A stretch of 64,000 nucleotides of DNA from Thalassotalea loyana (lineage in GTDB: Bacteria > Pseudomonadota > Gammaproteobacteria > Enterobacterales > Alteromonadaceae): contig NZ_BSSV01000001.1 of assembly GCF_030161435.1 (NCBI RefSeq), positions 930,001-994,000 of the forward strand, read 5' to 3'. Below the pieces are notes generated by a model that saw nothing but the letters and a program-made list of their open reading frames with translations, made no database searches and had not been told where the DNA came from. This document shows, in pieces, positions 17,885-27,070 of the stretch (positions within the stretch are counted from its first letter, which is position 1; the number at the start of each line of letters is the position of its first letter). A program made the position numbers and the translations under genes.

Positions 17885-19627
17885 TTACATATTGTTGAAC
17901 TCTATGTGATAACGCAGGCCTTTTCCTTCTTCACTACTCGCGGAAATTTGCCCGTTTAAATTATCAATAACGAGATTTTGGATAATGTGTGTACCCAATC
18001 CACTGCCACCTTGGCTTTCTTTGGTTGTATAGAATGGATCAAACAGGTGGTTAAGTTGCTCTTGACTCACGCCATGACCATCGTCTTGATATTCTATCTT
18101 AATTCGCTCGTTTTCAATCTCGACGTCAATATCAATTTGGCCATCATTACGACCTTCAAAACCGTGAATGACTGAGTTCATAATTAAGTTGGTAAAGATT
18201 TGAGAGAGCGCACCAGCATGCGTGCTAATGTTTAAGTTATTTGAACAATTAACATTTATTTGATGCTTGGTACCTTTTAATCGAGGTTGTAGTGAGTGTA
18301 CAACTTCATCAATGTAATGTTTGAGGTTGATTTCACGTATTTTATTACTTGTTTGGTCCACGGCAACTTGCTTAAAGCTCGCGATCAAATCGGATGCACG
18401 CTTAAGGTTTTTGGTCAGTAGGTCTATTGACTGTTGCGCATTGCTACAATAATCGGATGTTTCTTCTTTTGTTAACGATTCGTCTTCAATTTTTCTATTT
18501 ATTTCGTCTAACATGTCAGAAAGATAACTTGCCGATGTAATACTAATGCCGACCGGTGTATTAACTTCGTGAGAAACTTCAGCGGCTAAATTTCCTAATG
18601 TAGCCATTTTCTCTGCGTCTAATAATCGCTCTTGTGCCTTGTTTAGCTCTTCTATGGAATCGGTTAATTCTTTGTTGGTTCTTAGTAAACGTTGCTCTGT
18701 GCGTTTACGTCGTTCGTTTTCGTCTTCAAGTTGTTTTTGTTGTTCAATCAGGTCTCGTTGTTGCAACTCCATTTTCAGCATGTTGGAGCTCAACGAGGAA
18801 GCTTTTTTGGCAACTTCTTGCTCTAGCATTAAATTGTGCTCATCTAACTTTTGATTAGACTGAAGTATTTGTTCTTGGGCATCGGCAAGCTCCTCTTTAT
18901 ACAGGACGAGTTGATCAATTAAGTTGTTATAAGCGGTTTCAAGTACCTTCAGTTCATTGTTTTCAATGCTTTGAGAATTGATTTTTGATGATTCAGGATC
19001 ATCAATGTCGAATCGTCGAATTTGATCTGTAAGTGCACTGAGTGGTGTTGTCAGCAAAGAATTAAATGCAATTGAAAAGAGCATAATCAACGCTGCTGTT
19101 TTTAGCATGGCATTACCGATTAAGAAATATATACCGATTTCAATACGGTTAAAGATAACTTGATTGCTCGATAACAAGGTAACACTACCAACCTTGGTAT
19201 TACGTCCTGAAAACTCAAAGATTAACGGAAAAGTATGACCAAACGTACCTTGTGAGAACGACTCAACGTTTACATAAGATTCATTTTCTGTATCGACTTG
19301 TTTAGTTGAATAAGCTGTAGCACTTTTTAAGTCACCCATTTGGACGATGACTTCATCATTTTCATTACTAATGACAATGCTACGTATCATTGGGATGGCG
19401 ACCAGACCTGATGCAATATCATTAACTTGGTCTGTGTTTAACTCCCAAACTGCGCGCGTTAAACTGCCACTGAAGGTTTTTTCTAAGGTTAATAATTCAC
19501 TATTGATATTGCTTTTCGCATTGTAATACTCGGCAATAATCTGCACACCAGTAACAATAAAGGTGAGGACGAAATACAGAGATAATACGCGAGAAAGTAG
19601 TTTTCTCGAAATGCTGGTAGTTACCAT
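17885..19627 (-). CDS. Membrane sensor histidine kinase (orphan)
   Basis: 580 residues: transmembrane helix 1 at about 10-30, a periplasmic sensor domain, helix 2 at about 165-190, a HAMP segment, a long coiled coil rich in Glu/Gln (about 235-340), a HisKA dimerisation domain with phospho-acceptor His353 in EVSHEVNTP, and an HATPase domain with N-box (NLIMNSVIHG), G1 (DDGHG) and G2 (GSGLGTHI) motifs. The HisKA form (LGNLAAEVSHEVNTPVG) is that of the HWE-distant, long coiled-coil kinases that often act on stand-alone regulators. No response regulator is adjacent, so its partner is elsewhere. Confidence 0.92.
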   Translation of the reverse strand: MVTTSISRKLLSRVLSLYFVLTFIVTGVQIIAEYYNAKSNINSELLTLEKTFSGSLTRAVWELNTDQVNDIASGLVAIPMIRSIVISNENDEVIVQMGDLKSATAYSTKQVDTENESYVNVESFSQGTFGHTFPLIFEFSGRNTKVGSVTLLSSNQVIFNRIEIGIYFLIGNAMLKTAALIMLFSIAFNSLLTTPLSALTDQIRRFDIDDPESSKINSQSIENNELKVLETAYNNLIDQLVLYKEELADAQEQILQSNQKLDEHNLMLEQEVAKKASSLSSNMLKMELQQRDLIEQQKQLEDENERRKRTEQRLLRTNKELTDSIEELNKAQERLLDAEKMATLGNLAAEVSHEVNTPVGISITSASYLSDMLDEINRKIEDESLTKEETSDYCSNAQQSIDLLTKNLKRASDLIASFKQVAVDQTSNKIREINLKHYIDEVVHSLQPRLKGTKHQINVNCSNNLNISTHAGALSQIFTNLIMNSVIHGFEGRNDGQIDIDVEIENERIKIEYQDDGHGVSQEQLNHLFDPFYTTKESQGGSGLGTHIIQNLVIDNLNGQISASSEEGKGLRYHIEFNNM

Positions 19628-19941
19628 AGATTAAAAACTTCTCTAAGTTATAAGCTTGATTGTAGACGCTTTTCTTTTAGTTATCAGTATATTTGGCTTA
19701 TTTTAAGAATTAAATTAATATTTTTGCAGTATGACAATTTTGTTTCAAGTATATGAAAGACTTAATAAATTTGTCATTAAAGTCATAAATCATTCATAAA
19801 AGTGTCATTTTGTAATATTTCTGTCACAAAGTGTGGTCACAATAGCCGCCATTAAAAACAGGCAATAACTGTTTGTTAGTTCTAAAATTAATGGTTAGTC
19901 CAAAACGCCCTTTACTGGCGAATTATAATGGTAGGTATCAC
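19628..19941. other. Divergent promoter region, kinase / porin
   Basis: This gene-free stretch holds the promoters of the sensor kinase (minus) and the porin (plus). Several TGTCA/TCATAAA half-sites between 19771 and 19831 form the Pho-box-like element listed separately. No small open reading frame with a good ribosome-binding site was seen. Confidence 0.6.
19791..19812 (+). promoter_or_regulatory. Pho-box-like site upstream of the porin
   Basis: Two 11-bp units, CATTCATAAAA and GTGTCATTTTG, resemble the PhoB consensus of tandem CTGTCATAAAA-type repeats, with a further imperfect pair just upstream (19771-19790). The core TCATAAAAGTGTCAT is identical to the one in front of phoB. PhoB control is inferred from this and from the neighbours. 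Confidence 0.65.
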
Positions 19942-20892
19942 ATGAAATTAACTAAGAGCGCAATCGCACTTGCATTATTAAGCAGCTTTTCTTTATCTGC
20001 AGCAGCAGCTGACGTTGTTGTATACGGTAAAGCAAACGTGTCATTCCAAATGACAGATGATGGTGAAGGTAGCTTTACAGAAGTAAAATCAAATGCTTCA
20101 CGTATTGGTTTTAAAGGTGACCACAAGCTTAACGACGACTTAAAAATCGTTTACAAAGCTGAATTCCAAGTAGACATCGATGGTGATGATGACAACTTTA
20201 CTGAACGTACACAGTACATCGGTTTAGTAGGTAGCTTCGGTGAAACTTACTTAGGTAAAGGCGACACAATGTTAAAGCAATCTCAAGGTAAAATTGATTT
20301 ATTCAATGACCTTGAAGGTGATATCAAAGTGTTATGGGCTGGTGAAAACCGTTCAGGTGATTCTGTAGCTTACATCACGCCAAGCTTCAACGGCTTCAAG
20401 TTCGGTGCAACTTACATTGCTGAAGACGACGGTGCTGACGAAGATGCTGGTTTATCATTAGCAGCATTCTACGGTGACAAGAACCTTAAGAAATCAAAAG
20501 TATACGCGTCACTTTCTCACGATATGGAAGTTTCAAGTAAAACACGTGCATTCGGTACTTCAGGTTTATACGACATCACTCGTGCTAGCATCCAAGGTAA
20601 AGTTGCAGGCATGAAGTTAGGTGCTATCTACCACACGCAAGAAAATGTAGACACTGGTGCTGAGTTAGACGGTTACTTAGTTTCTGCTTCATACGGTATC
20701 AAAAACTGGACATTGAAAGGTCAATACCAAGTTGCTGATATGGACGGCGGTCAAGAGAAATCAGGTTTCTCTTTAGGTGCTGACTACAAACTTGCTAAAC
20801 CAACTAAAGCATACGTTTTCTACACAACGTTTGATAACGATTTATCAGATGACAAAGATTACTTAGGTGTTGGTTTAGAACACAAATTCTAA
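19942..20892 (+). CDS. Outer-membrane porin, probably phosphate-starvation regulated
   Basis: A 316-residue trimeric-type porin (gram-negative porin, Porin_4-like). A signal peptide spans residues 1-23 (ending SAAAAD). The mature protein starts DVVVYGKANVSF, has alternating hydrophobic beta strands, an acidic extracellular loop region, and ends in the typical C-terminal Phe (GLEHKF) needed for BAM assembly. The start at 19942 puts the signal peptide first; an in-frame upstream start is less likely. The Pho-box-like site upstream and the phoBR-pstS genes downstream suggest anion or phosphate uptake, which is inference. Confidence 0.93.
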   Translation: MKLTKSAIALALLSSFSLSAAAADVVVYGKANVSFQMTDDGEGSFTEVKSNASRIGFKGDHKLNDDLKIVYKAEFQVDIDGDDDNFTERTQYIGLVGSFGETYLGKGDTMLKQSQGKIDLFNDLEGDIKVLWAGENRSGDSVAYITPSFNGFKFGATYIAEDDGADEDAGLSLAAFYGDKNLKKSKVYASLSHDMEVSSKTRAFGTSGLYDITRASIQGKVAGMKLGAIYHTQENVDTGAELDGYLVSASYGIKNWTLKGQYQVADMDGGQEKSGFSLGADYKLAKPTKAYVFYTTFDNDLSDDKDYLGVGLEHKF

Positions 20893-20921
20893 TGTCATCA
20901 AACTGACATATAATGGAATAG

Positions 20922-20949
20922 AAAAAGCCACTGTTTCAGTGGCTTTTTT
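20922..20949 (+). terminator. Intrinsic terminator after the porin
   Basis: Stem AAGCCACTG/CAGTGGCTT with a short loop and a run of T, 30 bases after the porin stop. Confidence 0.9.
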
Positions 20950-21077
20950 GTTTGGATAATATAGTCTTATATATAGGTATCCTATTGTACGCAATACGAT
21001 AATCTATGAGATAATTTGCTTCTGTCGCTTGGTACTAAATAAAGTATTTCAGGAAAATGAATGTTTTTTTACCGTTT

Positions 21078-21099
21078 TTGTCATAAAAGTGTCATGCTA
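21078..21099 (+). promoter_or_regulatory. Pho box upstream of phoB
   Basis: Tandem 11-bp units TTGTCATAAAA and GTGTCATGCTA match the PhoB-binding consensus closely. They lie 60-80 bases before the phoB start, as expected for autoregulation of phoBR. Confidence 0.8.
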
Positions 21100-21158
21100 G
21101 TTGCGCAAAATACTCATAGTTAATCGGAGAGTGATAAGATTATTTTTAGGATTTTAGG

Positions 21159-21851
21159 ATGAATAGAGAAATATTAGTCGTTGAAGATGAAGCGCCAATT
21201 CGTGAAATGATTTGCTTCGTACTTGAGCAAAATGGCTATAATCCAATACCAGCAGCGGACGTAAATGTCGCTAACCAGTTAATTAAAGAACCTTACCCTG
21301 ATTTAATTTTACTGGACTGGATGTTACCTGGTGGCTCAGGCGTCAAGTTTGCTAAATCGCTGAAGCAAACGGAACATACGCGTAATATTCCTATTATCAT
21401 GCTAACAGCACGTGGTGATGAAGACGATAAAGTTAAAGGGTTTGAAGCAGGTGTCGACGATTATGTGACTAAGCCATTTTCTCCAAAAGAGTTAATTGCA
21501 CGCATTAAAGCGGTTATTCGTCGTGTATCGCCAACGTCTATCGAAGAAACAATTGATTTTCATGGTTTATCTTTAGACCCTGTTGCGCATCGTGTTTCTA
21601 TCAATGAACGTAAATTAGATTTAGGTCCAACGGAGTTTCGCTTATTACATTTTTTCATGACTCATACTGAGCGTGTATATTCACGTGAGCAATTATTAGA
21701 TAATGTATGGGGTACCAATGTATTTGTTGAAGATCGCACCGTTGATGTTCACATTAGACGCTTACGAAAAGCAATTTCAGGCGACGGCCACGAGCATTTT
21801 ATTCAAACAGTTCGCGGCTCTGGATATCGTTTTTCGGGGCAAGTAAGTTAA
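21159..21851 (+). CDS. phoB: Phosphate regulon response regulator PhoB
   Basis: A 230-residue OmpR/PhoB-class regulator. The receiver domain (1-120) has the acidic pair E9/D10, phospho-acceptor Asp53 (LLDWMLP), Thr of MLTARGD and Lys of VTKPFSP. The winged-helix domain (about 130-228) has the recognition segment [17 protein letters not shown] and ends GSGYRFS. It activates genes for phosphate uptake under phosphate limitation. It is 7 bases upstream of phoR and preceded by its own Pho box. Confidence 0.97.
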   Translation: MNREILVVEDEAPIREMICFVLEQNGYNPIPAADVNVANQLIKEPYPDLILLDWMLPGGSGVKFAKSLKQTEHTRNIPIIMLTARGDEDDKVKGFEAGVDDYVTKPFSPKELIARIKAVIRRVSPTSIEETIDFHGLSLDPVAHRVSINERKLDLGPTEFRLLHFFMTHTERVYSREQLLDNVWGTNVFVEDRTVDVHIRRLRKAISGDGHEHFIQTVRGSGYRFSGQVS

Positions 21852-21858
21852 GTAATCT

Positions 21859-23172
21859 ATGTATTCAAAAGCTTCAACAGTTTTGCTGTATAAAAGACTG
21901 TTTTTTGTATTATTAGCCAGCGGTTTAACCGGCTGGCTTTTTGATATTTTCTGGCCAGCAATTGCAATATCCAGCATCGTATTATTAATCTGGCATTATC
22001 ATCATTTAGTTCAATTGGCGCACTGGTTGTGGCAATCTAAATCGATTAATCCGCCACATGCTTCAGGAACTTGGGGACGTATTTATGACGGCTTATTTCA
22101 TTTGCTTAACAAGCAACGAAAGAAGCAAAAGCAATTACGTCATCGTATTCGACAATTTAGAGATGGTGCAGAAGCATTACCTGATGCAGCTGTCGTCTTG
22201 TCTCAAGATTTTATCATCGAGTGGAGCAACAAGAAGGCACAGAATTTATTAGGTGTGGTTTGCCCTGGCGATGTTGGCCAACGAATCGATAACTTGATAC
22301 GTAATCCTGAGTTTAGTCGCACGTTATACGCACATGAATTTGACGCGCCGTTTCATATTGATTCTCCGTTAAAAGAAGATACGACACTAGAGCTTCGTAT
22401 CATGATTTACGGTGCTGACCAGTATCTGTTAGTTGCGCGCGATGTTAGTAAGTTAAACCGCTTAGAAACAATGCGTCGAGATTTTGTTGCTAATGTATCA
22501 CATGAGTTGAAAACGCCGCTAACCGTGATGCGTGGCTATATTGAAATGATACAATCGCCAGGTAATGAATTTGATGAACACTGGTTAAATGTCTTTACCA
22601 CGATAGAAGGGCAAGTGACACGAATGGATCGATTAGTTGAGCAACTATTGATCTTATCTAAAGTGGAAAATAACTCGACTTATGATGAAACTCATCATGT
22701 TAACCTCTCTGAGTTAGTATCAGGACTATTTAAAGAAAGTCATTGGTTAAATCAAGAAAAGAACCATACGATAACAGCAGATATCGCCCCAGATATTACA
22801 ATTTCTGGTATAGATACTGAGCTTAAGAGTGCGTGTTCGAACTTAATATCAAATGCGATTGCTTATACCCCAGATGCTGGAGAGATTCATATTAGCCTGA
22901 CAAAGGTCAAGCAAAGCAATGGTATGGGCGTTAAGTTTAGCGTTAAAGATAATGGTACGGGGATTAAACCTGAGCATGTTAACCGGATAACCGAGCGCTT
23001 TTATCGGATAGATAAATCTCGTTCGCGCAACACGGGTGGTTCTGGCTTAGGCTTAGCAATTGTTAAACACGTATTGCAGCATCACAGCGCAGAGCTACTG
23101 ATTAACAGCCAATGGGGTAGTGGTAGTGAATTTAGTATCGTTTTTTCTTCTTCTATAGTTAATCAAGAATAA
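21859..23172 (+). CDS. phoR: Phosphate regulon sensor histidine kinase PhoR
   Basis: 437 residues: two N-terminal membrane helices (about 12-45), a PhoR-type linker and PAS domain (about 95-195), HisKA with phospho-acceptor His215 in NVSHELKTPLTV, and an HATPase domain with N-box (SNLISNAIAYTP), DNGTG and GSGLGLAI motifs. It phosphorylates PhoB when the Pst transporter signals low phosphate. It lies 7 bases after phoB and has the same direction, so the two form one transcript. Confidence 0.96.
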   Translation: MYSKASTVLLYKRLFFVLLASGLTGWLFDIFWPAIAISSIVLLIWHYHHLVQLAHWLWQSKSINPPHASGTWGRIYDGLFHLLNKQRKKQKQLRHRIRQFRDGAEALPDAAVVLSQDFIIEWSNKKAQNLLGVVCPGDVGQRIDNLIRNPEFSRTLYAHEFDAPFHIDSPLKEDTTLELRIMIYGADQYLLVARDVSKLNRLETMRRDFVANVSHELKTPLTVMRGYIEMIQSPGNEFDEHWLNVFTTIEGQVTRMDRLVEQLLILSKVENNSTYDETHHVNLSELVSGLFKESHWLNQEKNHTITADIAPDITISGIDTELKSACSNLISNAIAYTPDAGEIHISLTKVKQSNGMGVKFSVKDNGTGIKPEHVNRITERFYRIDKSRSRNTGGSGLGLAIVKHVLQHHSAELLINSQWGSGSEFSIVFSSSIVNQE

Positions 23173-23200
23173 TCTCAAATTTGATTTAATGTTCAATGAC

Positions 23201-23227
23201 AAAGGCTGATATCTCTCAGCCTTTTTT
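23201..23227 (+). terminator. Intrinsic terminator after phoR
   Basis: Stem AAGGCTGA/TCAGCCTT with a short loop, then six T, 28 bases after the phoR stop. Confidence 0.85.
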
Positions 23228-23268
23228 AATGACAGTATCTTTAAATATTTATGATGCTTGTAACATAA

Positions 23269-23301
23269 CTGTAATATTACTGAAATTTAAGTGTCACAAA
23301 A
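23269..23301 (+). promoter_or_regulatory. Pho box with three 11-bp repeats upstream of pstS
   Basis: Three in-phase 11-bp units, CTGTAATATTA, CTGAAATTTAA and GTGTCACAAAA, follow the PhoB half-site pattern (TGTNA plus A/T-rich tail) and end 56 bases before the pstS ATG. Confidence 0.7.
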
Positions 23302-23357
23302 GATTAGTATAGTTTTCACCGTTCCAACCAGACAGACAATTTATATTGGAGAATTCA

Positions 23358-24323
23358 ATGAAGTTCAAAAGAGCTTTAACTGCTTTAGGTTTAGCAGGTT
23401 TAATGAGCGTATCAGCGTACGCAGTAGATAAGGACTTACCAGAGTACCAAAAGACTAGTGGTGTTTCAGGTAACTTATCATCTGTAGGTTCAGATACGTT
23501 AGCAAACATGATGACATTCTGGGCAGAAGAATTTAAACGTACATACCCGAACGTTAACATTCAAATTCAAGCTGCTGGTTCTTCAACAGCTCCACCAGCA
23601 TTAACTGAGTCTACTTCAAACTTAGGCCCAATGAGCCGTAAGATGAAATCTCGTGAGATTCAAGCATTCGAGAAGCACTTTGGTTACAAGCCAACGGCTG
23701 TTCGTGTTGCAATTGACGCATTAGCGGTATTCGTACACAAAGACAACCCTTTAGAAGGTTTACGTATTGACCAAGTTGATGCGATTTTCTCTAGCAACCG
23801 CAAGTGTGGTGGCGAGAAAGATGCTGACCGTTGGGGTGACTTAGGTTTAGCAGGTGACTGGGCAGGTAAAGACATCCAGTTATACGGTCGTAACTCTGTA
23901 TCAGGTACATACGGTTACTTCAAAAAGAAAGCACTTTGTAAAGGTGACTTCAAAAACACTGTGAACGAGCAACCAGGTTCAGCGTCAGTTGTACAATCAG
24001 TTTCTGCATCGTTAAACGGTATTGGTTACTCAGGTATCGGTTACCAAACTTCAGGTGTTCGTGCATTACCATTAGCGAAAAAAGGCGACAACTTCGTTGA
24101 AGCTAACATGGAAAACGCTGTTAAAGGTAAGTACCCACTTTCTCGTTACTTATACGTTTACGTTAACAAGCACCCGAACAAGCCATTAGATCCAATGACT
24201 GGCGAGTTCTTGAAAATGGTACTTTCTAAGTCAGGTCAATACATTGTAGAAAAAGATGGCTACATTCCATTACCTAACAAAGTAGTACAAAAAGAATTAA
24301 AGAAACTTGGTTTAACAATGTAA
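23358..24323 (+). CDS. pstS: Phosphate ABC transporter substrate-binding protein PstS-like
   Basis: A 321-residue periplasmic phosphate-binding protein. Residues 1-22 are a signal peptide (ending SVSAYA). The PBP-like domain shows the phosphate-binding motifs VGSDTL and [11 protein letters not shown] near the N-terminus and [13 protein letters not shown] in the middle. The ATG at 23358 has a GGAG ribosome-binding site 7 bases before it. The usual partners pstC, pstA, pstB and phoU are not next to it; a terminator follows directly, so it is transcribed alone. The form resembles the stand-alone PstS of marine Alteromonadales. Confidence 0.93.
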   Translation: MKFKRALTALGLAGLMSVSAYAVDKDLPEYQKTSGVSGNLSSVGSDTLANMMTFWAEEFKRTYPNVNIQIQAAGSSTAPPALTESTSNLGPMSRKMKSREIQAFEKHFGYKPTAVRVAIDALAVFVHKDNPLEGLRIDQVDAIFSSNRKCGGEKDADRWGDLGLAGDWAGKDIQLYGRNSVSGTYGYFKKKALCKGDFKNTVNEQPGSASVVQSVSASLNGIGYSGIGYQTSGVRALPLAKKGDNFVEANMENAVKGKYPLSRYLYVYVNKHPNKPLDPMTGEFLKMVLSKSGQYIVEKDGYIPLPNKVVQKELKKLGLTM

Positions 24324-24341
24324 GTTAAGTTTCTTAGAGAA

Positions 24342-24370
24342 AAACGCTAGCTTAGGCTAGCGTTTTTTTT
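24342..24370 (+). terminator. Intrinsic terminator after pstS
   Basis: Perfect stem AACGCTAGC/GCTAGCGTT with a 4-base loop and a run of nine T. Confidence 0.92.
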
Positions 24371-24378
24371 TGCAAATT

Positions 24379-25479
24379 TTATTGTGTCATATGCGGTACT
24401 AAGTGCTTTTCAAGGAACTGCTGTGCTTCATGACTTTCAATAAGATATTGTTTCGCCTGTTCGAGTTCTTCATTGGATACCTGTTTGTTCTCTAGTAACA
24501 AAGCTAACTCGCTAATAAGGTTAGCTTCATAGACATAGCAAGCAAGGGTATTAGTCGTAAACTGTGGTTTTAGCATCACTGATTTTGTAAGGTTTGCCTG
24601 AAGTTGCAAAGCGCTGGTAATGGACGCTGGCAATTGCCAGTGTTTGGCGATGGAGTACGAGAGGCTTTTTGAATAATCAATTAGCAACTTTTTGAAGATA
24701 AGACTATTGGGTTGGCAGTCTGCGTTGACGTGAGCAAAGGCCTCAACGAGCAGCTGAAAGATGATCATATCACCTAAATTTGTCAGCAACCCAACCAAGT
24801 AACTTTCCGCCGCTTGCTCGGGTAATTTTGCGTCTTTCACTAAAGATTTTGCGATGACACCGGTGGTATAACTATGCTGCCATATCTTGTTTCCATAGTG
24901 TTGAAAATAGATAGGAGAGGCGGGGACTAAACGATTAACAAAACCATTGATGACACCTTCGGTTAAGCCGTTTACACCGAGCACTCTAACGGCCAGTTTT
25001 AAATCGGTAATCGATTTACCGGTATGGTTGTAATAAGCGGAATTTGCCAGCTCTATGACTTTAGCAACAATGGCTGGCTCTTGTTCAATGAGTTTGATCA
25101 GCTGATTAATATCAAAATTGTCATCATTGAGCTCGTTAGTAATTTTATTAATTGATACCGGTAAAGCAGGCAGCGCTGCTACAATAGTTTCAGGCTTACT
25201 GAGTAAAATATTAATTTTATTAGCAATAAATAACGATAGGTCGTCATGTTCTACAGATGATGCCTGTTTACCAAACAAAAAATCATAGAATCTAAGCTGG
25301 TGCTCCTGTTCACGATACTCCCCATTGTCGATAGATGTTTTTAAAGATGTTTGAAGCGCGTCAACGGCTTTTTGTTGTTCATCATCTTTGTTTGCACGAG
25401 TCTCTTCAAATGCAAAGTAGTTTGGCGTGTAATTTTGGTTAGTCGAAGGAAACAGAGTGTTAAGTAACGCTTTAAACAT
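24379..25479 (-). CDS. HDOD domain protein
   Basis: 366 residues with a central HDOD domain (about 95-300; ALPVSINKITNELND, IVAKVIELANSAYYN, LAVRVLGVNGL). HDOD domains are degenerate HD folds with no phosphohydrolase centre and act as signalling or regulatory scaffolds, often next to two-component or c-di-GMP genes. The N-terminal 90 residues are charged and unassigned. It is separate from ppx by about 80 bases and faces pstS. Its exact role is not known. Confidence 0.88.
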   Translation of the reverse strand: MFKALLNTLFPSTNQNYTPNYFAFEETRANKDDEQQKAVDALQTSLKTSIDNGEYREQEHQLRFYDFLFGKQASSVEHDDLSLFIANKINILLSKPETIVAALPALPVSINKITNELNDDNFDINQLIKLIEQEPAIVAKVIELANSAYYNHTGKSITDLKLAVRVLGVNGLTEGVINGFVNRLVPASPIYFQHYGNKIWQHSYTTGVIAKSLVKDAKLPEQAAESYLVGLLTNLGDMIIFQLLVEAFAHVNADCQPNSLIFKKLLIDYSKSLSYSIAKHWQLPASITSALQLQANLTKSVMLKPQFTTNTLACYVYEANLISELALLLENKQVSNEELEQAKQYLIESHEAQQFLEKHLVPHMTQ

Positions 25480-25561
25480 AACAAGTTAATAAGGTTCGCT
25501 TAATTACAGATGTCTTCCTTTGAGTATAGTAATAAATCGAGATGATGAAGTGTTAAATTCA

Positions 25562-27070
25562 TTAGCTAAAAAGCAATTCAATATTCAGCTGCTTTAAGTG
25601 CTTTTGTTCAGTTAATAAATCGGCTTCAATTAAAGGCTTGTCGCTTAACCATTGCTGTTTAAATTTGATTTTTAGCGTGTTTTCTTTAGCACTGATTTTG
25701 AGGTTTGGTATTTCTGATAATTGTCGTTGTTGGCTCAGTAACACTGATAAGCGAAGAATCGCGTTGATGCGCGCTAGTTTCTGTTGGTCGAGTAAATACC
25801 ACTGTAATTCAGTTGCTGGACTTATCTTTTTCCGGTGATTGCCTACTAGCCAAGCAAGTGCTTGTTGTTGCTCGAGGGTAAAACCTGGTAAATCGGCATT
25901 AGCGACAATATATTCGCTATGTTTATGATAACTGGATGGGTTGATGTCAAAACCAACTTCGTGCAGATATACGGCACCCTGCAGCAAAATCTGGTAGATA
26001 CTTTTACCTATTTTCCAGTCTTTTTTGAGTGTTTGGTACATTGTGTCGGCTAACTCAAACACTTTGTCAGCTTGCTCTATCTCACTGTTAAAACGAGTCG
26101 TTAAAGACAAAACTGCACGTTTTCGCACATCCTCGTATTGAGACAACTCAAATTGCTCGTATAGAACACCTTCACGTAACGCATATTCACAATAATCTAA
26201 CTGTTTGATATCAAGCATATCAACAACAGCAATTAAAATGGCTAAGCCAGAACAGAGGATGCTTTTCCGACTTTCTTTAAGTGGCGTTAGGTTAATGTTA
26301 TCGACATAGTTGCAGGCGATTAATTTGTCTTTCAATTCATGGAGTTGTTTTAAATTAATCGATTGAGGAAACTCATGATCAGCATTAATTAAATTATAGA
26401 TACTCTTAATAGTGCCCGACGTGCCAAGGCATTCTTGCCAACCAACCTTTTTAAATCGCTTTACATGGGCTTCAAGTTCTTGTCTGACCGCTAAAATGGC
26501 TCTGTTAAAGGCTTTGTCAGTAATTTTACCGTCAGCAAAAAATTGCTGCTGAAAGCTGACACAACCGACATTTAAACTAGTGAGTGTTTTCGTTGCATCA
26601 TTTTCGCCAATGACACATTCGGTTGAGCCACCACCAATATCGATAATAAGTCGAGTGGTATCTGGCGTCGTATAATGCGCCACACCTTGGTAGATTAATC
26701 GAGCTTCTTCGTGGCCCGATATGACTTCAATATCGTAGGGTAATATTTGTTTTGCGGCGTCTAGAAAACTCCGCGCATTAGTTGCTTGTCTGAGCGTGTA
26801 TGTCGCTACAGCTCGGAAGTTTTCGGCTGATAATTTGCTGATACTTGGTGCGAGGTCTCTTAATGCTTTAAGGCCACGGTCATTAGCTTCTTGATTAAGC
26901 TCATTGTCTTCACTTAAACCGTCTGCAAGTTTAACCTGATATTTTTCTGAATGAACGATTTGTAAATTGCCATCTACAAGGCGAGCAAAAACAAAATGAA
27001 AACTGTTGGAGCCGATATCTAAGGCGCCAAAATAATTCTCAGGTAATTCTATGTTTTCTTGTTCATTCAT
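25562..27070 (-). CDS. ppx: Exopolyphosphatase Ppx/GppA family
   Basis: A 502-residue phosphatase that releases phosphate from polyphosphate chains (or hydrolyses pppGpp in the GppA branch). The actin-like ATPase fold shows ALDIGSNSFHFVFARL at the start and the second phosphate-binding loop IDIGGGSTECVIG. The C-terminal half has the HD-like helical domain (HEVGFDINPSSYHKHSEY). The gene overlaps ppk by 8 bases, which supports Ppx rather than GppA. Confidence 0.94.
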   Translation of the reverse strand: MNEQENIELPENYFGALDIGSNSFHFVFARLVDGNLQIVHSEKYQVKLADGLSEDNELNQEANDRGLKALRDLAPSISKLSAENFRAVATYTLRQATNARSFLDAAKQILPYDIEVISGHEEARLIYQGVAHYTTPDTTRLIIDIGGGSTECVIGENDATKTLTSLNVGCVSFQQQFFADGKITDKAFNRAILAVRQELEAHVKRFKKVGWQECLGTSGTIKSIYNLINADHEFPQSINLKQLHELKDKLIACNYVDNINLTPLKESRKSILCSGLAILIAVVDMLDIKQLDYCEYALREGVLYEQFELSQYEDVRKRAVLSLTTRFNSEIEQADKVFELADTMYQTLKKDWKIGKSIYQILLQGAVYLHEVGFDINPSSYHKHSEYIVANADLPGFTLEQQQALAWLVGNHRKKISPATELQWYLLDQQKLARINAILRLSVLLSQQRQLSEIPNLKISAKENTLKIKFKQQWLSDKPLIEADLLTEQKHLKQLNIELLFS

